From Chlorobaculum sp. (GTDB lineage: Bacteria; Bacteroidota; Chlorobiia; Chlorobiales; Chlorobiaceae), in contig JAAXXD010000004.1 in assembly GCA_013334655.1 (NCBI GenBank), positions 1-60,797 on the forward strand: 60,797 bases of DNA, given 5' to 3'. Made by a program: the position numbers and the translations under genes. The notes beneath the pieces were generated by a model. That model saw only the letters and a list, made by a program, of their open reading frames with translations, ran no database searches and was not told the origin of the DNA. The number at the start of each line of letters is the position of its first letter. Within the stretch, counting starts at the first letter, position 1. Of this stretch, positions 50,755 to 59,325 are shown in pieces.

Positions 50755-51393
50755 ATGGAAGTAGCAAGCGCCCTGGAGGGCAACTGGGAATTTCGGGTCG
50801 ATCACAAGAACATCAAGATTTTTTCATCGAAGATCAGTGGTTCCCAGGTGCTGGGTTTCAAGGGGGAGACCGTGTTCGAGGCGTCTCTGAAAAAGCTGAT
50901 CAGCATCTTTCATGATTTTGGAAGCTATGGGAAATGGGTGCATCAGCTTGCGGAGATGGAGGTGCTGCATCAAAGCGACGATCTCGACTATGTCGTTCGC
51001 CAGGTGCTCAACACGCCTTGGCCAATTCCAAAAAGGGAGATGATTGTTCGCACCTGCCTGCACGCCTCCGAGGAGGGGGCGCTGGCCCTGACGATGACGG
51101 GGATTCCCGATTATGCTCCGTCGAGGCCGGATGTTCACCGCGTGCGTGACGCCAAAGGGGTATGGATCTTGATGCCGGTGGAAAAGGGCAAGGTGCACGT
51201 GACCTTCGTGATGCATCTCGATCCCGGCAGCGACATTCCGGCAGCGCTCAGCAACGCGGCCCTGTTCGAGGTGCCGTTCTACTCGCTGCTCAAGATGAGG
51301 AACCTTGCGCAGGATCCTTCATACAATCCGGCATGGCCGTCGGTCGTGGACAACCACATTACCATCATTGAAGATGAGCCAGGCAGGCATTGA
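50755..51393 (+). CDS. START-domain lipid-binding-like protein (second of a pair)
   Basis: 212 residues, paralogous to the preceding gene: [46 protein letters not shown] and the parallel end [20 protein letters not shown]. Both proteins share the W-P-x-x-x-R-D/E-x-I-V-R block. Probably co-transcribed. Its last 29 bases overlap the 3' end of the converging heptose kinase gene. Confidence 0.85.
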   Translation: MEVASALEGNWEFRVDHKNIKIFSSKISGSQVLGFKGETVFEASLKKLISIFHDFGSYGKWVHQLAEMEVLHQSDDLDYVVRQVLNTPWPIPKREMIVRTCLHASEEGALALTMTGIPDYAPSRPDVHRVRDAKGVWILMPVEKGKVHVTFVMHLDPGSDIPAALSNAALFEVPFYSLLKMRNLAQDPSYNPAWPSVVDNHITIIEDEPGRH

Positions 51394-52348
51394 AAAGCTT
51401 TTCAGGCCTGACCGGCACCGCACCAACCTCCTGGCACACAGTGTTCGCCGCGAGGTTGGCGATGCGGGTGCTGGTCACCAGATCGAGGCCTGAGGCCAGA
51501 CCGAGCGCGAGAGTACCGATCACCGTATCTCCCGCGCCGGAGACGTCAGCCACGTCGAGCGACAGGGCGGGGATGTGGGTGAAAGAGCCGTCATACACGG
51601 TCATTCCCTTCTCGCTTCTCGTTACCACGAGGTTTTCGACATAGAGCTTTTCAAGGAGCATCAGGCACGCCTCCTCGACCTCGCGATCCGTGTTGGCCAC
51701 CGGAACGCCAAGCGAGGCGGCAAGTTCCGAGAGATTGGGCTTGAAGACCGTGCTGCCGCCGTAAGAGAAGAAGCCTTTCAGTTTCGGATCGACCAGCACT
51801 GGCCTGTCGTGCTCCCGGCAGAGAGCGATCACCGAAGCGATCAGCGACGGGGTGAGTACCCCCTTGTTGTAATCTTCGAGCACCACCGCATCGACCGAAT
51901 CGGCGATCTCCATGAACATGCCAAGCAGCTGTTGCTCAAGCCCGGTATCCACCGGCTTGCGGCTTTCGTAGTCAACCCTCGTGATATGGTGGTTTTGCGA
52001 GAGGATTCTGGTTTTGCAGGTGGTCGGGCGGTTGCTGTCGGCCACGAGCATTCCCGGATCGAGTCCATGCTCCCACATGAGGTTGGCGAGGTTCCGGCGT
52101 TCCGCATCGTCTCCGGTGACGCCGATCAGGAGGGTTTCGGCTCCAAGCGAATGGATGTTGACCGCCACGTTGGCTGCACCGCCGAGACGGCTGCACTCGT
52201 TGGTGACGTCAACCACCGGCACCGGATATTCGGGCGAAATTCTCGATACGTGGCCGAAGATATATTTGTCGATCATCACATCGCCGATAACGGCGATTTT
52301 CTTGTTTTTGAATGATCGGAATATCCGGTCGATGGTTTCCGGGGTCAT
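51365..52348 (-). CDS. hldA: D-glycero-beta-D-manno-heptose-7-phosphate kinase (HldA/RfaE1)
   Basis: 327 residues. PfkB fold: [21 protein letters not shown], the RfaE-typical [32 protein letters not shown] and the ATP anion-hole motif [20 protein letters not shown]. The lack of a C-terminal nucleotidyltransferase domain shows the split form, with HldC elsewhere. Phosphorylates heptose 7-phosphate at C1 for the LPS inner core. Its 3' end overlaps the second START gene. Confidence 0.92.
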   Translation of the reverse strand: MTPETIDRIFRSFKNKKIAVIGDVMIDKYIFGHVSRISPEYPVPVVDVTNECSRLGGAANVAVNIHSLGAETLLIGVTGDDAERRNLANLMWEHGLDPGMLVADSNRPTTCKTRILSQNHHITRVDYESRKPVDTGLEQQLLGMFMEIADSVDAVVLEDYNKGVLTPSLIASVIALCREHDRPVLVDPKLKGFFSYGGSTVFKPNLSELAASLGVPVANTDREVEEACLMLLEKLYVENLVVTRSEKGMTVYDGSFTHIPALSLDVADVSGAGDTVIGTLALGLASGLDLVTSTRIANLAANTVCQEVGAVPVRPEKLFNACLAHLQ

Positions 52349-52485
52349 GGTCTCTGCTTTGAAAATTGACTTAACTAATATAAAAGAAAATAGTTCGGAG
52401 ACTGCTGCATTGTTTGGTTTTATTTTTGCAGAATATTTTTATATTTAAAGCTATCCATTTTTAGAATTTATGTGACAGGTTCAAT

Positions 52486-53835
52486 ATGTTCGACAATCTC
52501 AGTGACAAACTTGAGCTGACCTTCAGAAAACTCGCCGGACAGGCGACGATCAATGAGGTCAATATCGGTATCGCCATGCGCGACATCAAGCGCGCCTTGC
52601 TGAGCGCCGACGTCAACTACAGGGTTGCCAAGAAGCTGGTCGAGGATATTCGCGAGAAGTCTCTCGGCGAATCGGTCATCAAGAGCGTTTCGCCCGCGCA
52701 GATGATCGTCAAGATAGTCAACGACGAGCTGACCGAGATCATGGGGGGCGAGAACAAGCCGCTGAACCTGCCTCCGAAAAAAATTCCCGCCATCGTGATG
52801 GTTGCCGGTCTCCAGGGTTCCGGTAAAACCACCTTCTGCGCCAAGTTGGCCAAGCGCCTCAAAAAGAACGGAAAGAATCCTATCCTTGTTGCTGCTGACG
52901 TCTATCGTCCGGCTGCGGTCGAGCAGCTCAAGACGCTCGGCGAGCAGATCGACGTTCCCGTTTTCTCAGTCGATGAGCCGGACGCGATGAAAGCCGCGCT
53001 CGGCGGTCTCGAAGCCGCTCGTAATGGCGCGAAGGATGTGGTGATCGTTGATACCGCCGGTCGTTTGCAGATCGACGAGGCGATGATGGCCGAAGCCGAG
53101 GCGCTCAAGAATCGCCTCAGCCCGGACGAGTTGCTTTTCGTCGTCGATTCGATGATGGGCCAGGAGGCCGTGAATACTGCCAAGGCGTTCAACGACCGGC
53201 TCGACTTCGATGGCGTAGTGCTCACCAAGCTTGACGGTGATGCCCGCGGTGGCGCGGCGCTCTCGATCCGCCAGGTGGTCGAAAAGCCGATCAAGTTCAT
53301 GAGCGTCGGCGAGAAGGTCGATGATCTCGATGTGTTCTACCCCGACCGCATGGCCCAGAGGATTCTCGGCATGGGCGACATCGTCAGCTTCGTCGAGAAG
53401 GCGCAGGAGACCCTCGATCTCGAAAAGACGATGGAGATGCAGTCGAAGCTCATGAAGAACGAGTTCGACCTTGACGACTTTTTCGATCAGCTTCAGCAGC
53501 TCAAGAAGATGGGTTCGATCCAGGGCCTCATCGAGATGGTGCCCGGCCTGAACAAAATGGTCCCGAAGCAGGATCTCGAAAATATCAACTTCAGGCCCAT
53601 CGAGGCGATGATCTCCTCGATGACCAAAGAGGAGCGCAAAAAGCCCGAGATCATCAACGGCAGCCGCCGTCAGCGCATCGCGCGAGGCAGCGGCACGAGG
53701 GTGCAGGAGGTGAACATGCTGCTCAAGCAGTTCTCCGAAATGAAGAAGATGATGCGCTCGGTCAACCGCCTCGCCAAGTCTGGGCGGAAGATCACCTCGG
53801 AGAACCTGGCGCTCGACAAGTTTTTGAAACGATAA
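52486..53835 (+). CDS. ffh: Signal recognition particle GTPase Ffh
   Basis: 449 residues. N domain ([19 protein letters not shown]), G domain with [38 protein letters not shown] and the M domain with [13 protein letters not shown] and methionine-rich helices ([14 protein letters not shown]). It binds signal sequences together with 4.5S RNA and delivers ribosomes to FtsY. First gene of the run with rpsP, rimM, trmD and rplS. Confidence 0.97.
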   Translation: MFDNLSDKLELTFRKLAGQATINEVNIGIAMRDIKRALLSADVNYRVAKKLVEDIREKSLGESVIKSVSPAQMIVKIVNDELTEIMGGENKPLNLPPKKIPAIVMVAGLQGSGKTTFCAKLAKRLKKNGKNPILVAADVYRPAAVEQLKTLGEQIDVPVFSVDEPDAMKAALGGLEAARNGAKDVVIVDTAGRLQIDEAMMAEAEALKNRLSPDELLFVVDSMMGQEAVNTAKAFNDRLDFDGVVLTKLDGDARGGAALSIRQVVEKPIKFMSVGEKVDDLDVFYPDRMAQRILGMGDIVSFVEKAQETLDLEKTMEMQSKLMKNEFDLDDFFDQLQQLKKMGSIQGLIEMVPGLNKMVPKQDLENINFRPIEAMISSMTKEERKKPEIINGSRRQRIARGSGTRVQEVNMLLKQFSEMKKMMRSVNRLAKSGRKITSENLALDKFLKR

Positions 53836-53875
53836 ATGAACAATGTCTCTTACAATAAATTAAACTCTTTACGCA

Positions 53876-54277
53876 TTGGTTAAGATCAGATTGAAAAGAG
53901 CCGGAAGGAAAAAGATGCCTTTCTACCAGATCGTTGCCGCCGACGGGCGCGCGCCGAGAGATGGCAAGTTTCTCGAAGTGGTCGGCCACTACAACCCGAC
54001 CGCCAAGCCGCACGCCGTGACCATCGAGAAGGATCGCGTGGCTTACTGGCTGAATGTTGGCGCGCAGCCGACCGACACCGTTCACAGCCTTATCCGTGGC
54101 ACCGGTCTGCTTCACGAAATGAACCTGAAGCGTCGTGGTTTCAGCGAGAGCGATATCGCCGCCCAGATGGAAGCGTGGCAGCAGAAAGAGGTCGAGCGCC
54201 GTCAGAAGCGTCTCAACGCCAAGCTGCGCCGCCGCCAGGCCAAGAAGGCCGCCGAAGGCGCTGGTTCCGAAGGCTGA
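53876..54277 (+). CDS. rpsP: 30S ribosomal protein S16
   Basis: 133 residues from a TTG start ([23 protein letters not shown]), the only start that keeps the S16 N-terminus. The core (about 1-80) contains [38 protein letters not shown] 45-residue lysine/arginine-rich tail makes it longer than E. coli S16 (82). It begins 40 bases after ffh. Confidence 0.96.
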   Translation: MVKIRLKRAGRKKMPFYQIVAADGRAPRDGKFLEVVGHYNPTAKPHAVTIEKDRVAYWLNVGAQPTDTVHSLIRGTGLLHEMNLKRRGFSESDIAAQMEAWQQKEVERRQKRLNAKLRRRQAKKAAEGAGSEG

Positions 54278-54309
54278 GGACCGGAAATCATCGAACCGGC
54301 TGAACCTGA

Positions 54310-54813
54310 GTGGAACTGTATTTGACAGGCATCGTCCTGAAGCCCAAGGGGCTGAAAGGCGAACTCAAGGTGAAGCCGGTGACCGACTTTCCGGAAAGTT
54401 TTCTGAAGCGCCAGGAGTACTTTGTCGGCAAAACGCCGGAAGATGCCGCGCTCCGCAAGGTGCTGTCGGCGAAGCTGAATCAGGGTTTTGCCTGGCTGGT
54501 GCTCGAAGGGGTCGGATCGCGCGAAGAGGCCGAAGCGCTCGCAGGCTGCGGACTCTACGTCACGAAAGATTCTTTGGAATCTCTGCCGGACGATCGGGCA
54601 TACATCCATGAACTGATCGGTCTGGAGGCGTTCGACGAAGAGGCGGGCCGCGTTGGCAGGATCAGCGATGTGTTGCAGATGCCCGCGCACGACGTCTACG
54701 AAATCGACACGGGAAGCTCCAAAGTGCTGATACCGGCAGTGGAGGATTTTATAACTGAAACCGATCTCGAAAAAGGGATCGTGACGTTACGCAGATTCAG
54801 GGAATTTTTGTAA
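54310..54813 (+). CDS. rimM: Ribosome maturation factor RimM
   Basis: 167 residues from a GTG start. The N-terminal RimM barrel has [27 protein letters not shown] and the PRC-barrel C-terminal domain ends with [20 protein letters not shown]. It helps assemble the 30S head through S19. Standard position between rpsP and trmD. Confidence 0.95.
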   Translation: MELYLTGIVLKPKGLKGELKVKPVTDFPESFLKRQEYFVGKTPEDAALRKVLSAKLNQGFAWLVLEGVGSREEAEALAGCGLYVTKDSLESLPDDRAYIHELIGLEAFDEEAGRVGRISDVLQMPAHDVYEIDTGSSKVLIPAVEDFITETDLEKGIVTLRRFREFL

Positions 54814-54897
54814 CGTCAGCGCGTCGCGGCTTCAGCGATGAAGTTCAGGCGCAGTGTTCTTGACAAGATTGACAGGCAACGACTCAGGTGTGAAGCC

Positions 54898-55590
54898 ATG
54901 CGGATAGATATCATTTCCGTCATTCCGGATTTTTTTGCATCGACCCTCGAAAAGGGATTGCTCGGCATCGCAAGGCGAAAGGCTCTTGCGGAGATTCACG
55001 TGCACAACCTGCACGATTATGGCTTGGGCAAGTACCAGCAGGTGGACGATGCGCCATTCGGAGGCGGAGCGGGAATGGTGATCCGTCCCGAACCGGTTTT
55101 CGCGTGCATCGAGAAGTTGCAGGCTGAAAGGAGTTATGACGAGGTTATCTTCATGACGCCGGACGGGCAGGCTTTCGACCAGAAGCGGGCAAACCGCCTT
55201 TCGCAAGCGGGGAATCTCATCATTCTCTGCGGCCACTACAAGGCCATGGATGAAAGGATTCGCCGGACGCTGGTCACCATGGAGCTTTCCGTCGGCGATG
55301 TGGTGCTTTCCGGAGGTGAAATTCCGGCGCTCATGGTCATGGACGCGGTCGTCAGGCTCATACCGGGAGTGCTCGGTGATGGCGAGTCGGCGCTGACCGA
55401 TTCGTTCCAGAGCGATCTCCTCGACTGCGCATGGTACACCCGCCCTGCGGAGTTCAGGGGAATGAGCGTGCCCGATGTGCTTCTTTCAGGCCATCATGAA
55501 AAAATCGAGCAGTGGCGGCAGGAGAATGCGCGAGAGCGCACCATCGAGCGCAGGCCGGAGCTGCTCGGCAAAGAGAGTGAAGAAGAGTAA
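54898..55590 (+). CDS. trmD: tRNA (guanine-37 N1) methyltransferase TrmD
   Basis: 230 residues from ATG 54898 ([13 protein letters not shown]); an earlier ATG at 54838 adds an unrelated 20 residues. SPOUT knot: [32 protein letters not shown] and [21 protein letters not shown], then the catalytic Asp region [11 protein letters not shown]. Methylates G37 using SAM; prevents frameshifting. Confidence 0.96.
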   Translation: MRIDIISVIPDFFASTLEKGLLGIARRKALAEIHVHNLHDYGLGKYQQVDDAPFGGGAGMVIRPEPVFACIEKLQAERSYDEVIFMTPDGQAFDQKRANRLSQAGNLIILCGHYKAMDERIRRTLVTMELSVGDVVLSGGEIPALMVMDAVVRLIPGVLGDGESALTDSFQSDLLDCAWYTRPAEFRGMSVPDVLLSGHHEKIEQWRQENARERTIERRPELLGKESEEE

Positions 55591-55617
55591 AGACAACATA
55601 AAGATAACAGTGTCATC

Positions 55618-55977
55618 ATGGATCAGTTAATTCAGTTGGTCGAAGCAACCCAGCAGAGGAGCGATATTCCCGAAGTTCGCCCCGGCGATACCGTCAGGAT
55701 TCAGCTCAAGGTTATCGAGGGCGAGAAAGAGCGCCTTCAGGCTTTCGAGGGCGTCGTGATCGGCGACAAGGGCATGGGCGCTTCCAAGACCATCACCGTC
55801 CGCAAGATTTCGCACGGCGTGGGCGTCGAGAGGATCATCCCGATCAACTCGCCGAACGTCGAGAGCGTCACGGTGGTCAGGAACGGCAAGGCCAGAAGAG
55901 CCAAGCTTTTCTATCTCCGCAAGCGTACCGGCAAGGCCGCGCTGAAGGTCAAGGAGCGCAAGAGCGCTCACGCCTGA
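55618..55977 (+). CDS. rplS: 50S ribosomal protein L19
   Basis: 119 residues. [32 protein letters not shown] and [21 protein letters not shown] are the conserved L19 blocks. Last gene of the ffh-rpsP-rimM-trmD-rplS operon; a terminator follows within about 25 bases. Confidence 0.97.
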   Translation: MDQLIQLVEATQQRSDIPEVRPGDTVRIQLKVIEGEKERLQAFEGVVIGDKGMGASKTITVRKISHGVGVERIIPINSPNVESVTVVRNGKARRAKLFYLRKRTGKAALKVKERKSAHA

Positions 55978-56003
55978 GCCTGAGCATTTCCGACTTTTAG
56001 CAG

Positions 56004-56048
56004 AGCAGCGCAACCGTGAACCGGCGGCGCTGCTTTGTTGGTTTTTGC
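56004..56048 (+). terminator. Terminator of the rplS operon
   Basis: 8-bp stem AGCAGCGC/GCGCTGCT (56004-56011, 56027-56034) with an inner CCG/CGG pairing, followed by a T-rich tail. Confidence 0.8.
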
Positions 56049-56062
56049 GCGGCGTTGCTTTG

Positions 56063-56097
56063 ATGGACATTGATGGACGCAATGGACGTTGATGGAC
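56063..56097. repeat. Short repeat (ATGGACxxx[x] x4, spacing 9-10)
   Basis: ATGGAC occurs at 56063, 56073, 56082 and 56092 between the rplS terminator and mutY. Its complement (GTCCAT) is close to the GTCCAC core of the 12711 repeat. Confidence 0.72.
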
Positions 56098-56144
56098 GAA
56101 GAGCGCGAGCTGCGTTATTATTTCCTTTCTGATTTTACCCTGCC

Positions 56145-56978
56145 ATGCATACCGCTCGTGTCGAGGCTTTTCAGGCGAAGATTTTCGATTTTTACGGAAA
56201 GAAGGGGCGGAGCTTTCCCTGGCGCTCGACCACCGACCGCTATGCCGTCATGGTGAGCGAGGTGATGCTGCAACAGACCCAGGCTGACCGCGTCGCGCCG
56301 CGATTTCTGCGCTGGCTCGGGCGCTTTCCCGATGTTCGGTCGCTTGCCTCGGCTTCGCTGCGCGAGGTGCTCGAAGAGTGGAGCGGCCTCGGCTACAACG
56401 GGCGCGGCCAGCGGCTGCATCGCGCGACGGCGATGATCGTCGAGCAGCATGGCGGAGAGGTGCCCGGCGATCCCGCCAAACTCATCGCGCTGCCCGGCAT
56501 TGGCGCCTACACGAGCCGCTCGATTCCCGTCTTCGCCGACAACCTCGACATCGCCGCCGTCGATACCAACATCCGGCGCGTGCTGATCCACGAGCTGCAG
56601 CTTCCCGAATCGATCACGCCGAAAGCCTTGCTCGACGTGGCTCACGAGGTGCTGCCGAAAGGGCGGAGCCGCGACTGGCACAACGCGCTCATGGATTACG
56701 GCGCGATGGAGCTGACCGGCAAAAAAACCGGCATCGCGCCGCTGACGAAGCAGTCCCGCTTCAAAGGCTCGCGCCGCTGGTATCGCGGGGCGCTCCTGCG
56801 CGAACTGCTCGCCGCTGGCGAATTGTCACGCGAGTCGGTCGAAGAGCGCTACGCCGATTGCCCGCACGGCATCGGCTCGATTGTCGATTCGATGGTCATG
56901 GAGTCGATGATCGAGGAGTACGGCGACAACCGGATGCTGCGGATTGCAGGGGAGTCTGGTGGGGGCGGAGGTAAATGA
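56145..56978 (+). CDS. mutY: MutY-like adenine DNA glycosylase lacking the [4Fe-4S] cysteines
   Basis: 277 residues. HhH-GPD fold: [14 protein letters not shown] with the MutY catalytic Glu, [12 protein letters not shown], the HhH hairpin [16 protein letters not shown] and catalytic Asp in [11 protein letters not shown]. The usual Fe-S loop (C-x6-C-x2-C-x5-C) is absent: only one Cys (YADCPHG) occurs in the whole C-terminal half. The 8-oxoG-recognising NUDIX-like C-terminal domain is also missing. Clusterless MutY homologues are known, so it may still excise adenine opposite 8-oxoguanine. Confidence 0.85.
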   Translation: MHTARVEAFQAKIFDFYGKKGRSFPWRSTTDRYAVMVSEVMLQQTQADRVAPRFLRWLGRFPDVRSLASASLREVLEEWSGLGYNGRGQRLHRATAMIVEQHGGEVPGDPAKLIALPGIGAYTSRSIPVFADNLDIAAVDTNIRRVLIHELQLPESITPKALLDVAHEVLPKGRSRDWHNALMDYGAMELTGKKTGIAPLTKQSRFKGSRRWYRGALLRELLAAGELSRESVEERYADCPHGIGSIVDSMVMESMIEEYGDNRMLRIAGESGGGGGK

Positions 56979-57112
56979 TGAACACTTTTTTTCCCCGAAG
57001 GAGCGATCACGGTCACGTTGTGCTTCGATTCCGATTTCAACTTTTTTCTTCCAGCCGGGCGACTCAGGCTGCCTGGATTCGACACCCTTTGGTTTACTTG
57101 AGCAAGGATGTC

Positions 57113-57176
57113 CGCTAACGATCAAGCTAAGGGGCAAAACACGCAGTGTTTTGTCCGCTTGAGCGCCTTGTTATGA
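57113..57176 (-). repeat. Integron attC-like site 1
   Basis: On the minus strand the 64 bases read TCATAAC, AAGGCGCTCAAG, a hairpin, then CTTGATC and GTTAGCG. The inner stem pairs CGGACAAAACAC with GTGTTTTGCCC (one wobble) and CAAGC with GCTTG, with unpaired bases between. This is the imperfect R''-L''-L'-R' layout of attC; the left part is very similar to the ATAACAAxxGCxTCAAG start of Vibrio repeats. The stop codon of the next gene lies inside R'', as in real cassettes. Confidence 0.6.
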
Positions 57177-57854
57177 GTTCATGTATTCATGAAATTCATC
57201 TCTATCGTAAACAATTCTTTTTATATCATTGGAGCTACCTAGCCCCATACTTTCTAGATCAAACCCCAACGTACCTTCAAGGGTAACAATTTGATTTATA
57301 GCCATTGCAAGAGCATTAAAACTATTAGCGCAAATATCAAAGACATCGTCTTCAAATTCTTCAATTTTCCAAGTACGTTCTAGGAAAGGCAAAGAATCGC
57401 AGTCTGGAGTCACTAACGAGCGATACACTGGTTCCCTTTTGCAAGTATCTAAAAATCTTTTATAAGCTTGGCTACTCGGTTCGTTTGGATGAACAGGAAA
57501 AGGTATAGAAATTTTATCAACTCTTAATTCTGTAGTTCCGATTCTCCCTGTGCTTTGCATTTCTAGTTTGCCTTGATGTACAATAAAATCTCTTTTTTTC
57601 TTAAGAATTTGGAAAAGAGGGTTTTTATTTAACTCATCTAATATTGGTTTTATTTCAGATTGATAATTGCTTTTATTTTGCATTTCTTTGCTAATCATCC
57701 CTGGAATTTCTTTTGTGCAACGTATAAAAGCATTTATTGAATACCTAAAGCCATCTGGCTTATGATATTCTTGTTTTGCATTATCTAAATGCCAACGAGC
57801 TTCAAAAAGCCTATCGCACGCAAAATTAATAATAGAAAAGGGACAGTGTTTCAT
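57171..57854 (-). CDS. Unknown protein, AT-rich cassette gene with HEPN-like motif
   Basis: 227 residues, AT-rich compared with the neighbours. Mostly alpha-helical (ARWHLDNAKQEYHKPDGFRYS, LDELNKNPLFQILKKKRDF). An RxxxxH motif (RDFIVH, R88-H93) sits in a helix-like stretch, as in HEPN ribonucleases or HEPN antitoxin-like proteins; the rest does not settle the family. It begins 14 bases after attC-like site 2 and its stop lies in site 1, so it fits a single-gene integron cassette. Function unknown. Confidence 0.7.
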   Translation of the reverse strand: MKHCPFSIINFACDRLFEARWHLDNAKQEYHKPDGFRYSINAFIRCTKEIPGMISKEMQNKSNYQSEIKPILDELNKNPLFQILKKKRDFIVHQGKLEMQSTGRIGTTELRVDKISIPFPVHPNEPSSQAYKRFLDTCKREPVYRSLVTPDCDSLPFLERTWKIEEFEDDVFDICANSFNALAMAINQIVTLEGTLGFDLESMGLGSSNDIKRIVYDRDEFHEYMNS

Positions 57855-57867
57855 TTTTTTATTTTTC

Positions 57868-57963
57868 TCATAACGATTGATATTTAGCCAATTTGCGATT
57901 ATAAACTTTCCAAACCGAAATCATGCTCCGACGAGCAAATTCGGCTACAATATTTTGTTATAC
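57868..57963 (-). repeat. Integron attC-like site 2
   Basis: 96 bases bounded by GTATAAC and GTTATGA on the minus strand. Long imperfect arms pair TAGCC/GGCTA and GCAAATT/AATTTGC with one mismatch between, plus an AATAT/ATATT outer pairing. Same general architecture as site 1 but unrelated centre, as expected for attC sites of different cassettes. Confidence 0.5.
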
Positions 57964-58003
57964 ACTTTTATATATTACAGAGCAACCCCAAAGTAAAGAC
58001 AAA

Positions 58004-58480
58004 TTAGGAATTAAAATTTTTAATAATTTCTTCACGCCAATTTTGATTAAATGAATCAATAATAATTTCTGGAAACTCTTTTTGGTCTAAGACACTTCCA
58101 CTCATTTTTGTACTCATTATCCCAATTTGCTGATTGTCCCACAAGTCATCAAATAACTCCTCATTTTTCTGGGCATCATATATTATAAAACCTTGGCCAA
58201 TAGGTTTAAATATTTTTGTAACAAAAAACGGCACCAAAAAACCAAATAGATAAAATAGATTCATTTTTATCGCCAAGAATATTGAAAGAGGAATCCAAAA
58301 CCACTCACTTGAAAATAACCAATACATTCTAAAAAATATTTTCCAAATAAATTTTGGTTTTTTTGTCTCACTAATCCAATAAAGCCAAATACCAAATGTA
58401 TCATTCAATGATTTTTTTAGTTTTAATTCAACTTGTTTGGAATTAATTAACCTTTGTAGTCTCTTAAATTCATCACTCAT
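58004..58480 (-). CDS. Small membrane protein of unknown function (cassette gene)
   Basis: 158 residues, AT-rich. Two or three hydrophobic segments in the middle (about 48-68, FFRMYWLFSSEWFWIPLSIF, and 72-92, NLFYLFGFLVPFFV), flanked by charged ends. AAGGTG seven bases before the ATG is a reasonable Shine-Dalgarno. No family recognised. It ends 40 bases before attC-like site 2. Possibly paired with the small upstream gene. Confidence 0.65.
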   Translation of the reverse strand: MSDEFKRLQRLINSKQVELKLKKSLNDTFGIWLYWISETKKPKFIWKIFFRMYWLFSSEWFWIPLSIFLAIKMNLFYLFGFLVPFFVTKIFKPIGQGFIIYDAQKNEELFDDLWDNQQIGIMSTKMSGSVLDQKEFPEIIIDSFNQNWREEIIKNFNS

Positions 58481-58519
58481 TTTTTACACCTTATTAAGTT
58501 ACAAATATGTTAGTGAAAT

Positions 58520-58711
58520 TTATTCAAATGAATGGATAAATCCCTTAATAATCTGGTATTTGTCTACATTTCTGGATCTAAAAGAAAGTAAATTTGGATG
58601 GTTTTTAACAAGATAATTATAAAAATCCATCGCCTCTTGAAATTCTGCCTTAGGTTTACCTTTTTCTATCCGCAGTTTTTTTATTTCTCGTTTTGCTTCA
58701 TCTTGTTTCAT
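58520..58711 (-). CDS. Small protein of unknown function (63 residues)
   Basis: Lys/Glu-rich N-terminus (DEAKREIKKLRIEKGKPKAEF) and a helical middle (AMDFYNYLVKNHPNLL). AAAAGG lies eight bases before the ATG. 39 bases upstream of the membrane-protein gene on the same strand, so they may share a transcript or cassette. The order small basic gene then membrane gene loosely recalls toxin-antitoxin or immunity pairs, but no family match was seen. Confidence 0.55.
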   Translation of the reverse strand: MKQDEAKREIKKLRIEKGKPKAEFQEAMDFYNYLVKNHPNLLSFRSRNVDKYQIIKGFIHSFE

Positions 58712-58956
58712 GATTAAGCCTTTTAATTTGATGTGTATAACAAGTTATTAGTTCGTTTCTTCATATCTCGTCTCATGTGACGCTCATCAACAGTGTTCTG
58801 TGAGACTGTCTTGTCATGAACTTTTTAAAGTTTACGACAAAAGTCAAGTAAAACCAAGAAAAGTTTGAATTTTATCCTTATGGATGTCATCCTGAAATCA
58901 GAATGAATGAGAAAAGAGACATCACCTATTGGCGTGTCAAGAAAAAAATGACGGAT

Positions 58957-59008
58957 ATTCGTCATCGCGAGGCCCGACTTGTCGGGATTGCCGCGTCGCT
59001 ATGCTCTT
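58957..59008. repeat. REP-like repeat fragment (GTCATCGCGAGG...GGGATTGCCGCG)
   Basis: Contains a 6-bp hairpin CCCGAC TT GTCGGG at 58973-58986 inside the common intergenic GTCATTGCGAGG...GGATTGCCGCG type sequence. Confidence 0.6.
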
Positions 59009-59055
59009 TTCCATGAACATGGATGAAGTTGCCGTAATTATGCGTTTCTTTTAGG

Positions 59056-59158
59056 TTTTCTGTCATTCTGAACGCAGTGAAGAATCCAGTCGAAACGCCT
59101 CAGAGCTACTCGAAAGAACTGGATTCTTCGTCGGCAAGCCTCCTCAGAATGACAGAAA
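59056..59158. repeat. MITE-like inverted repeat (CTGTCATTCTGA arms)
   Basis: Left arm (59060-59090) TCTGTCATTCTGAACGC... ending GAAGAATCCAGT; right arm (59119-59158) CTGGATTCTTC... ending CAGAATGACAGAAAA. The arms are inverted and imperfect, with a roughly 30-base centre. No coding capacity. Confidence 0.7.
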
Positions 59159-59178
59159 AAAACAAGTCTCACATTATC

Positions 59179-59255
59179 CTGTCATTGCGATGGAGCGCAT
59201 TGTTCATTGTCCGTGTGCGGAATCCTGCCGGATATGCGCGGCTCGCAATGACGGG
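59179..59255. repeat. REP-like inverted repeat (GTCATTGCGA...TCGCAATGAC)
   Basis: GTCATTGCGA at 59181-59190 and its exact inverse TCGCAATGAC at 59243-59252, with GCGGAATCCTGCCGG between. A common dispersed repeat type in intergenic DNA. Confidence 0.7.
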
Positions 59256-59325
59256 GAATACACCAGACTGTCTGGTTTTGACTTGACACTATGAGCATTT
59301 TCCGAAAGCGCTCGCCCGCTGAAGC

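Larger units (their letters stand above)
58712..59325. other. Repeat-rich intergenic region
   Basis: 614 bases without a plausible gene. It holds a GTATAAC/GTTATTA pair at 58735-58750 that may be a collapsed attC end, then dispersed inverted repeats of three kinds (listed separately), before the acyl-CoA ligase gene ends at 59326. Confidence 0.65.

Noticed and set aside
58480-58520. Toxin-antitoxin interpretation of the two small cassette genes.
   Set aside because: Neither protein matches a known toxin or antitoxin family by motif; retained only as a loose possibility in the gene notes.
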